Shown here piece after piece: positions 36,105 through 41,657 of a stretch of 41,657 nt of DNA (within the stretch, counting starts at the first letter, position 1; every line of letters starts with the position of its first letter). The notes under the pieces were generated by a model. It saw only the letters and a program-made list of their open reading frames with translations. It did no database searches and had not been told where the DNA came from. The stretch comes from Marinobacter sp. Lineage in GTDB: Bacteria > Pseudomonadota > Gammaproteobacteria > Pseudomonadales > Oleiphilaceae. Made by a program: the position numbers and the translations under genes. The stretch covers positions 1-41,657 of the forward strand of contig JABURI010000092.1 of assembly GCA_014762755.1 (NCBI GenBank), in the 5' to 3' direction.

Positions 36105-36120
36105 AGCAGGGGCCGTGCCA
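36105..36120 (-). promoter_or_regulatory. Sigma-54 promoter of dctPQM-bdhA-aacS
   Basis: TGGCACGGCCCCTGCT on the minus strand: GG-N10-GC at -24/-12, one mismatch from TGGCACG-N4-TTGCW. Predicted start near 36094. Confidence 0.85.
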
Positions 36121-36185
36121 GATCAAAATAACCTTACCTTTTCAATTAGTTACGAGATACCATCGAAATCTGCAAGGAGAAAATC

Positions 36186-36264
36186 GTCCGGCACACCGGA
36201 CATATTAAGACCGGGGTCGTAGGTATTTGTACGGAGACCAGGACAGTCGTCCGGAAATCAGGAC
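36186..36264. promoter_or_regulatory. Three upstream activator sites for the dctP promoter
   Basis: Copies of GTCCGG-N4-CCGGAC at 36186-36201 (12/12), 36229-36244 (10/12) and 36249-36264 (11/12), with centres 43 and 20 bp apart, about four and two helical turns. The nearest site ends about 65 bp upstream of the -24 element. The last copy overlaps the stop codon of the regulator gene. These are most likely binding sites for that regulator. Confidence 0.75.
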
Positions 36265-37703
36265 ATTTTGGCGAGCTTTTCGTAGAGTACCGAGCGGGAG
36301 ATGCCGAGCAGCTTGGCGGCACGGGTCCGGTTGCCACGGGCCGCCACAAGGGCCTCCTCGATGGCCTGGGCCTCGGCTTCCGCCATGGTCTGTCCCAGGG
36401 GCCGGACCGGACGCGGGGTCAGGGCCGACAACGAGCGGGTTCCGTTGCGGGGGAGCACCTTGAAGATGGCATCAGCGTCCAGCTGGCCGCCCTCCTCGCC
36501 CATGGTCAGGGCCCGCTCCAGCACGTTGCGCAATTCCCGGATGTTGCCGGGCCAGTCGTAACCGGCCAGCGCTGATACCCCGGCATCGGTGATCTCGCCC
36601 CGAACATCCAGGCCGTCACCGATATCCTCGAGCAACGCCTCACACAGCACGCCAAGATCGGCCAGACGGTCCCGCAGCGGCGGGATGGGAATTTCCAGCA
36701 CGTTGAGGCGGTAATACAGGTCCGATCGGAAACTGCCCTCGGCAATCATCTCTTCCAGATTACGGCTGGTGGCGGCAATCACCCGCACATCCACGGGCAC
36801 GACCTTGTTGGAACCCAGGGGCTCGATTTCTCCCTCCTGCAGGGCCCGCAGCAGCTTGGCCTGCAGTGGCAGGGGCATATCGCCCACCTCGTCCAGGAAC
36901 AGGGTGCCGCCATTGGCCAGCTGGAACTTGCCTTCGCGGGTGCGCCGGTCCGCGCCGGTATAGGCGCCGGGAGCCACCCCGAAGAATTCCGCCTCCAAGA
37001 GGTTGTCGGGAATCGCCGCCACGTTGACACCCACGAAGGGCTTGTCGGTGCGCGCGGACACCGTATGGATAGCCTGCGCCAACACTTCCTTGCCGGTGCC
37101 GGTCTCACCGAGCAGCAACACCGGCATCTCCCGTCCGGCGGCCAGGCGGGCCCGCCGTTTCACTTCCAGCGCGGCGGGGCTGGCGCCAACAAAATCCCCC
37201 AGACTGTAGCGGGTGCCCCGGGCTTTCTTTGCCAGTGCCTTGCGCGCCGCGGCCAGATCCTGATGCAGCCGGCGGTACTTGCTGACCAGCGGGGTCAGGG
37301 GCTGCAGGTCATCGTAGAGGACAAAGGCCACGGCGCCGACCAGCTCACCGTCGTCGTCATAATACGGCATGCGGGTCACCACCAGTTGCTGCTGGTCATG
37401 CTCCATGATGTCCAGCAGCAACGGCTTTCCGGTCTCCACCACTTCCGGCATGCGGGTATGGGGGATCACGACCCGTACCGGTTTGCCTATGGCATCGGCA
37501 ACGTCGCCCAGTCCCAGCAACTGGGCGTAACTCTGATTGATCCAGGTTATCCGGGCCTCCCGGTCCACGGCGATGGCACCGGCACTGGCTTCCTCAAACA
37601 TGGGAAACAGCGCCTCGATCAGTTCGCAGGTCAACCCGCGCCGGCTCCGGTCGCCAAACAACTGTGTCATGGAGTGTGCACCACCGCTTTCAGGTTTGAT
37701 CAT
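36258..37703 (-). CDS. Sigma-54-dependent enhancer-binding regulator (PAS-AAA+-Fis)
   Basis: Likely activator of the 3HB genes. 481 residues from ATG 37703; ATG 37670 is an alternative, and RBS support is weak for both. PAS domain (about 35-140: AITWINQSYAQLLGLGDVADAIGKPV), AAA+ domain (about 180-400) with Walker A GETGTGKE, the sigma-54 contact loop in the form GAYTGA, Walker B LFLDEVGD and RSDLYYRLNVLEIPIPPLRDR, then a Fis-type helix-turn-helix (NRTRAAKLLGISRSVLYEKL). No receiver domain, so the PAS domain or a ligand controls it. It resembles in position and role HbcR, the sigma-54 activator for 3HB use in Pseudomonas aeruginosa (recollection). Lies between the hydrolase and the TRAP operon. 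Confidence 0.93.
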   Translation of the reverse strand: MIKPESGGAHSMTQLFGDRSRRGLTCELIEALFPMFEEASAGAIAVDREARITWINQSYAQLLGLGDVADAIGKPVRVVIPHTRMPEVVETGKPLLLDIMEHDQQQLVVTRMPYYDDDGELVGAVAFVLYDDLQPLTPLVSKYRRLHQDLAAARKALAKKARGTRYSLGDFVGASPAALEVKRRARLAAGREMPVLLLGETGTGKEVLAQAIHTVSARTDKPFVGVNVAAIPDNLLEAEFFGVAPGAYTGADRRTREGKFQLANGGTLFLDEVGDMPLPLQAKLLRALQEGEIEPLGSNKVVPVDVRVIAATSRNLEEMIAEGSFRSDLYYRLNVLEIPIPPLRDRLADLGVLCEALLEDIGDGLDVRGEITDAGVSALAGYDWPGNIRELRNVLERALTMGEEGGQLDADAIFKVLPRNGTRSLSALTPRPVRPLGQTMAEAEAQAIEEALVAARGNRTRAAKLLGISRSVLYEKLAKMS

Positions 37704-37720
37704 TACAACAGCACCCGGGT

Positions 37721-37736
37721 ATCCGGAAAACCGGAC
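37721..37736. promoter_or_regulatory. Operator copy over the regulator's own promoter
   Basis: ATCCGGAAAACCGGAC, 11/12 to the shared repeat, at about +5 to +20 of the predicted transcription start. Position suits autorepression. Confidence 0.65.
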
Positions 37737-37747
37737 ACCTCGCCGAG

Positions 37748-37776
37748 AGTATATGACCACCCCCGAAAAGGGGCAA
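37748..37776 (-). promoter_or_regulatory. Sigma-70 promoter of the regulator gene
   Basis: TTGCCC, 17-bp spacer, TATACT on the minus strand; start predicted near 37741, leaving a leader of about 40 nt. Confidence 0.6.
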
Positions 37777-37785
37777 ACGGGTGAA

Positions 37786-37806
37786 GCCCCGGCACAGGGC
37801 CGGGGC
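37786..37806 (-). terminator. Hairpin after the oligomer hydrolase gene
   Basis: Perfect 8-bp stem GCCCCGGC / GCCGGGGC, 15 nt past the stop, with only short T runs afterwards. A weak terminator, so some readthrough into the regulator gene is possible. Confidence 0.5.
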
Positions 37807-37820
37807 AAGGAATGGAGGCA

Positions 37821-39914
37821 TTACTCGGGAATCCGGAGCTGGCTGCCGGTAAAGAGGATCCGGTCCTCCGGGGCGGGCTCGGCACTGATCCCGGGCAGGT
37901 TTTCCTCGCTCAGTGGTGTGCCCAAGCTGCCTCGGGGCACGGTTCGGACCACCTGGCTTGGCGGCAACGGGCGTTTGTTCGTCAGATGTTCCCACACCAG
38001 GTCCAGCGCCCGGAAATAATAGTGATGCAAAGGCACGTAGTGTTCGGCAATGCCGGGGAAACCATTTAGCACATCCAGGTGGTGGGCATTGAGGATTTCG
38101 TAGTAACGCAGGCCGCTGTGCTTGCCCTCGACCCGGCGGTTGAGGCCGACGTAGGGGCGGGAAGTGTGATTGATGGGCAAAATGGCATCGGCCCGGCCCG
38201 TCACAAACACCGCCGGCTTGCCCTGCAGATCACCGGAAGTCCGGACCGCCGATATGCCTTCGGCTATGCGATCGGCCCACATCGCCTGTTCGCCGGTCAG
38301 CGGATCGCCGGTGACCGGATCGCGACCGGTGGCGAGCGCACGCAGGCACAGGAGCGAATCCAGGCCGTGGTCCGCCAGCCCGGAGCTCGCCGAAATACTC
38401 GCTGCCAGCAACGTCGGCTGACCGACGGCACCGTCATTGACCAGATTCACGCCACCGGTGGGAGGAATGCCGTTACTGGTGGCAAACAGCGCCGCCTCAC
38501 CGGTCGGGGACAGGGGCGTAACCGCACCGGAGGCGTCCGTGGCCGCCAGGCTGATACCACAAACCCGATCCTCGACGCCCGCGCGACCATAGGCATTGGC
38601 GTAGGTCATGGCAATGCTCTGGGCCACGGAAAGGCCGAAGTGCACCGGCGCCAGCAGGTTCTGTTCGGGCTGGATACCGAAGTCCTCGTTGAGAATTCGC
38701 AGGGCATCGGCGGCCTGCTCCTGGACAGTCACGCCGGTCACCAACCCCTTGGCGGCCAGCGACTGACAGATGTTTTCGCCCACGGCGGTCGGATTGAACA
38801 GGGTATTCAGCGGCGCCTGCTCCCGGATCCCGGGCGCCTGATTGGCGCAGCCCTGATAGACCGCCAACGCCGTGGTGTAGTCCAGCAAGCTCCGGCTGTG
38901 ATCAGTGATCGCCGGCCCGTCGCCCTGGCGAATGGTGAAACTGCGATCCACGGTCGGGTTGAGATTGGGTTCGGACACGGCCACGCCGTCGATCAGGCCG
39001 TGGTCATCCAGTTCCGCGGCCCGCACCGAGGCGCCTCCGCCATTGGACACACTGGAGGCGATCACCAGGGTGTTGCGGGGCCGGATGGTTGCGAGGGTTT
39101 CACCGTTACCCAGGGCCCGACCATACCGCTCGTTGAGCACATAGAAGCCGAACTCGATGGACTGCAACACATGCCGGCCCCAATCCGCCTCGGGGTTGGC
39201 CTCCGAGTGGGCATGTTTCCAGGCAAACCGGTCCGGCCAGGCCGTATCGAACTGCGCACGTTCCTGATCGGAAAGATCTGTCCGGAACTGGACCGGCTCA
39301 TCGTCCCCGGTCAGGGTGCCATCGATTCGTTGCGCCGTGTCGGTGGCCAGGTTGTGAGCGCCGGTTCCCGTACCCTTGTCGGTATAGACCACCGCACACC
39401 CCTTCTTGAGGCCCCATTCTCCGGCGGTACCAATGGCTCCGTAGATACCCCGGGAGCCCGAGGAGGGCGCGGTCACCAGGCAAGGCCGGCCAGGATCGAA
39501 GCTATCCGGTACCTGGGCCATCACAGTCACCGGAACGTCACTGCCCGGCACCGTCATGTAGGCCAGATATTCATCGCCCCCGATCAGACCGTCGCCGTCG
39601 CTGCCCACCGCGGGGCCGAAAAAGGTACCGTAACCACCGCCGGGTACGGTATTCACCAGCGCCCGGTAGTTGTTGTAGATCGCCAGTCGTCGCAGCTCGG
39701 CCGGTGTCGGGTTGAGGGCATCGTCGAAGGCGGGGGGTGTCGGGTTCTGGAGTCCTGACGCCCCCAGGCCCGCGGTCAGAAGATCGTTGGTGACACCGTC
39801 GTACCAGGTGCTTTGGACAGGTCCCTGAAGGAACTCCGGGCGTTCGTTGAACGGTGGCGCAGCCACAGCAATCCCCGAAGCGCCGATCAAGGCGCAGAGC
39901 GTGAATCGTTTCAT
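37821..39914 (-). CDS. Secreted D-(-)-3-hydroxybutyrate oligomer hydrolase
   Basis: Hydrolyses 3HB dimers and oligomers to monomer. 697 residues from ATG 39914 (AGGGA 7 nt upstream), beginning with a signal peptide ([21 protein letters not shown]); the track's extra 55 codons lie in the promoter region. The 3HBOH family is recognised by [78 protein letters not shown], the nucleophile region [40 protein letters not shown] and [18 protein letters not shown], which holds the likely catalytic His. Length is typical. It supplies substrate for the TRAP operon and carries its own sigma-54 promoter. Confidence 0.93.
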   Translation of the reverse strand: MKRFTLCALIGASGIAVAAPPFNERPEFLQGPVQSTWYDGVTNDLLTAGLGASGLQNPTPPAFDDALNPTPAELRRLAIYNNYRALVNTVPGGGYGTFFGPAVGSDGDGLIGGDEYLAYMTVPGSDVPVTVMAQVPDSFDPGRPCLVTAPSSGSRGIYGAIGTAGEWGLKKGCAVVYTDKGTGTGAHNLATDTAQRIDGTLTGDDEPVQFRTDLSDQERAQFDTAWPDRFAWKHAHSEANPEADWGRHVLQSIEFGFYVLNERYGRALGNGETLATIRPRNTLVIASSVSNGGGASVRAAELDDHGLIDGVAVSEPNLNPTVDRSFTIRQGDGPAITDHSRSLLDYTTALAVYQGCANQAPGIREQAPLNTLFNPTAVGENICQSLAAKGLVTGVTVQEQAADALRILNEDFGIQPEQNLLAPVHFGLSVAQSIAMTYANAYGRAGVEDRVCGISLAATDASGAVTPLSPTGEAALFATSNGIPPTGGVNLVNDGAVGQPTLLAASISASSGLADHGLDSLLCLRALATGRDPVTGDPLTGEQAMWADRIAEGISAVRTSGDLQGKPAVFVTGRADAILPINHTSRPYVGLNRRVEGKHSGLRYYEILNAHHLDVLNGFPGIAEHYVPLHHYYFRALDLVWEHLTNKRPLPPSQVVRTVPRGSLGTPLSEENLPGISAEPAPEDRILFTGSQLRIPE

Positions 39915-39981
39915 AATCGTTCCCTGTTTGTTGTTGTTGGCAAACCCGAGGACGGCAGTTCCGCCGCCTCTGCCGGTGCCA

Positions 39982-39997
39982 TGCGGATCCTGTGCCA
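39982..39997 (-). promoter_or_regulatory. Sigma-54 promoter of the oligomer hydrolase gene
   Basis: TGGCACAGGATCCGCA on the minus strand, GG-N10-GC with a weaker -12 half (CCGC rather than TTGC). Predicted leader about 57 nt. Confidence 0.7.
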
Positions 39998-40061
39998 AAA
40001 CAACAACTAGCTGATTTTTATATCTTTTCCAGGGCAAATCAGAGATGACACACAGGAGTGC

Positions 40062-40166
40062 TTCCGGATTTCCGGACAATCGGAAGCTCTATCATGGCCC
40101 AGAGCCGACAGCCACGCCGCCGGCCGCACCTGTCTCCGGTTCCGGACACTGTCAGGGGATCCGGAC
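40062..40166. promoter_or_regulatory. Operator cluster between hydrolase and esterase genes
   Basis: Copies of GTCCGG-N4-CCGGAC at 40062-40077 (TTCCGGATTTCCGGAC, 11/12) and 40151-40166 (GTCAGGGGATCCGGAC, 11/12), with a weak one at 40132-40147 (9/12) set 19 bp from the latter. The proximal site ends 64 bp upstream of the hydrolase -24 element, as at dctP. The distal site is 86 bp before the divergent esterase start. Confidence 0.7.
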
Positions 40167-40251
40167 AGGATCAACCGGGCGAAGGGGCGCATCCGCAGCT
40201 CCGAATCGCTCGTAAATTGTCCTGACAGGTAACAAACACAGGAGCCCTGCG

Positions 40252-41172
40252 GTGAGACAACGCTGGAGCGCAAACCTGGCCGCCCTGATCCTTGGCGGCC
40301 TTGTGCTGGCCGGGTGCGCCAGCCATGACAACGCACGCCAGGAGCCGGTCGCGTTGCCGGAGACCGACTTCGAAGTGCGTCAGGCGCTCCGTTTTTCTCC
40401 GGAGGACTGGCCGGAAGCGCTGTTGGCAGACCTCTATCTGCCGGAAGGGCCCGGCCCGGCGCCAGCGGTGCTGCTGGTCCACGGCGGGGGCTGGGAGCGG
40501 CGCTCCCGGGAGGATATGACCTGGATTGCCGAGGAACTGGCCGGGCGCGGTTTCGCGGTGATGAACATCGATTACCGCTTTGCGCCGGCGTACACCTTCC
40601 CGGCGCAGCTCCAGGACCTGCAGGTAGCAATGCGCTGGCTGCGCGTGCATGCCGCTGACTACCGGATTGATCCGGATGCCATCAGTGCCTTCGGGTTCTC
40701 CTCCGGCGCTCACCTGGTCAGCCTGCTGGCTCTGACCAGCGAACCCGGGCATCCCCTGAGCGAACCCCATGGCGGACCCGGGACCCGGCCGATTGCGGTG
40801 GTCGCCGGCGGCATCCCCAGCGACCTGCGCCGGTTCGATTCGGGGCGGCTGATCCGCCAGTTCCTGGGGGGCACCGAGCAGGAGAAGCCGGAGACCTACC
40901 GGCTGGCCTCACCCATTGCCCATGTCAGCTCCGACGCGCCACCCTTCTTCCTGTTCCACGGCAATCTGGACATGCTGGTACCACCAGATCAGGCGGAGGA
41001 CTTCCATAAGGCCCTGCTGGAAAACGGGGTGCATTCCGAATTCTATCTGATGCACCTGAGAGGCCACATCACCAGTTTCCTGACCGCCGGCAACGCGGTG
41101 GAGCAGGCAACCGAGTTCCTCGCCCGCTATGGCCGCCGGCCCGGTCAGCGAATTACCGGGACGGGACACTAA
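40252..41172 (+). CDS. Esterase lipoprotein (alpha/beta hydrolase, HGGG type)
   Basis: 306 residues from GTG 40252, with CAGGAG 7 nt upstream. Lipoprotein signal with lipobox VLAGC (Cys22), so it is anchored to a membrane. The hydrolase domain has the oxyanion motif LLVHGGGWERRSRED, nucleophile elbow AFGFSSGAHLVSLL, PPFFLFHGNLDMLVPPDQAEDFH (Asp) and LMHLRGHITSF (His), as in BD-FAE/carboxylesterase proteins. Divergent from the 3HB-oligomer hydrolase with the operator cluster between them, so a role in cutting polyester or 3HB esters at the cell surface is attractive but unproved. No sigma-54 element was seen on its side. Confidence 0.85.
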   Translation: MRQRWSANLAALILGGLVLAGCASHDNARQEPVALPETDFEVRQALRFSPEDWPEALLADLYLPEGPGPAPAVLLVHGGGWERRSREDMTWIAEELAGRGFAVMNIDYRFAPAYTFPAQLQDLQVAMRWLRVHAADYRIDPDAISAFGFSSGAHLVSLLALTSEPGHPLSEPHGGPGTRPIAVVAGGIPSDLRRFDSGRLIRQFLGGTEQEKPETYRLASPIAHVSSDAPPFFLFHGNLDMLVPPDQAEDFHKALLENGVHSEFYLMHLRGHITSFLTAGNAVEQATEFLARYGRRPGQRITGTGH

Positions 41173-41528
41173 CCGAGACGAACAAAAGGCGCGAGGGTGA
41201 GGGCCAGGATCACCAGGATGGCGACCAGGGCGGCAATGATGGTCACCGGCTTCTGACGGAAGCTGTGCCAGAAACCCACTTCGCCCCTGGCCTGGCGGGC
41301 CTGGAAATCCTCCCGCTGCCGATCTTGCCGCTGCCTCTGGTATTCCTCAAGCAAGGCCCTGGCCCGGGCGGCCTCATCATCATCGTGCACCCAGAAGCCC
41401 CCCATGCTGATACCCCAGCGGCTCGGGGGCGTCTCGTAATAGCGAACACCGTGTTCATCGAACAGGGCCCGGATCTCTTCGGCCTCGTCATCGGGTACAT
41501 GGCGCAGATTCATCAGGTGGTGGGGCAT
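41169..41528 (-). CDS. DUF6164-like small membrane-anchored protein
   Basis: 119 residues. N-terminal soluble part with NLRHVPDDEAEEIRALFDEHGVRYYETPPSRWGISMGGFWVHDDDEAARARALLEEYQRQRQ, then one C-terminal helix (about 95-115). The YYETPPS-W-ISMGG-W pattern is the DUF6164 signature as I remember it; function unknown. RBS GGAAG is 4 nt before ATG 41528; ATG 41513 is an alternative. Its stop overlaps that of the convergent esterase gene by three bases. Confidence 0.8.
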   Translation of the reverse strand: MPHHLMNLRHVPDDEAEEIRALFDEHGVRYYETPPSRWGISMGGFWVHDDDEAARARALLEEYQRQRQDRQREDFQARQARGEVGFWHSFRQKPVTIIAALVAILVILALTLAPFVRLG

Positions 41529-41616
41529 GGGCTTCCATTGGCTGGTATCAGGATCGGGATTGCCTATATGCTAACAGCAAAGCATCACTGACCGAATTTG
41601 CCACCAGGACACTGCA

Positions 41617-41657
41617 TGAGCCAGAACCCCCTTCGTCTGCTGCTGGATTTTGATGAC
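41617..41657 (+). CDS. Start of a gene truncated by the window edge (possible HAD hydrolase)
   Basis: ATG 41617 with AGGA 7 nt upstream opens MSQNPLRLLLDFDD and runs off the end. LLLDFDD would fit the first motif of a HAD-type hydrolase (DxDxT), but 14 residues cannot decide. It is too short for the ORF track. Confidence 0.5.

Noticed and set aside
38079-39758. 559-codon plus-strand ORF opposite the oligomer hydrolase
   Set aside because: Antisense shadow; the minus-strand frame has signal peptide, RBS and family motifs.
1-41657. CRISPR arrays, prophage, IS elements, tRNA or rRNA genes
   Set aside because: No regularly spaced repeats, integrase, transposase, or tRNA/rRNA-like sequence was recognised on either strand.

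Overview
The window looks like chromosomal DNA of a marine, high-GC gammaproteobacterium of the Marinobacter/Alteromonadales-Pseudomonadales type. This is inferred from an OprI/Lpp-like alanine-zipper lipoprotein, a monomeric NADP isocitrate dehydrogenase, the CX14CX2C form of QueE, a yybP-ykoY manganese riboswitch before a UPF0016 gene, and abundant GGEEF and sensor-kinase genes. No database search was possible, so the genus is a guess. I see no phage, IS element, CRISPR array, tRNA or rRNA. Coding density is high, with several convergent pairs whose stop codons abut or overlap.

Layout. 1-4.7 kb: cell-envelope genes (Lpp-like lipoprotein; an L,D-transpeptidase / long NfeD protease / slipin operon) and a UPF0016 cation exporter behind a manganese riboswitch. 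4.7-8.0 kb: a marR-emrB drug-efflux operon and a second MFS transporter. 8.2-13.1 kb: an orphan WYL (CapW/BrxR-like) regulator, a secreted nuclease, an alpha/beta hydrolase and an AraC regulator. 13.1-16.2 kb: queC-queE, a DEDDh exonuclease, two small genes, a candidate ~173-nt small RNA and an attenuator-like leader. 16.2-20.8 kb: an operon of a 7TMR-DISM hybrid kinase (PAS-HisKA-HATPase-REC-REC-Hpt), a small membrane protein and a lone receiver. 20.9-27.2 kb: an orphan lipoprotein, small hypotheticals, a serine hydrolase, a diguanylate cyclase, ybaK and a CPA2 antiporter. 27.3-29.5 kb: monomeric isocitrate dehydrogenase. 30-41.2 kb: a 3-hydroxybutyrate (3HB) block.

The 3HB block is the most interesting part. 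All genes on the minus strand read: secreted 3HB-oligomer hydrolase, sigma-54 enhancer-binding regulator, then dctP-dctQ-dctM (TRAP transporter), 3HB dehydrogenase and acetoacetyl-CoA synthetase. Together they describe a route: extracellular or periplasmic 3HB oligomers are cut to 3HB, taken up by the TRAP system, oxidised to acetoacetate and activated to acetoacetyl-CoA. I find a shared operator-like inverted repeat, GTCCGG-N4-CCGGAC, three times upstream of dctP, once in the regulator's own promoter, and at least twice between the hydrolase and a divergent esterase lipoprotein. In both target promoters a GG-N10-GC (-24/-12) sigma-54 element lies the same distance (about 65 bp) from the nearest operator. 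This gives a complete, self-consistent sigma-54 regulon readable from the DNA.

Start codons were moved from the ORF track wherever a ribosome-binding site, signal peptide or upstream RNA structure argued for it; each change is noted in the entry.
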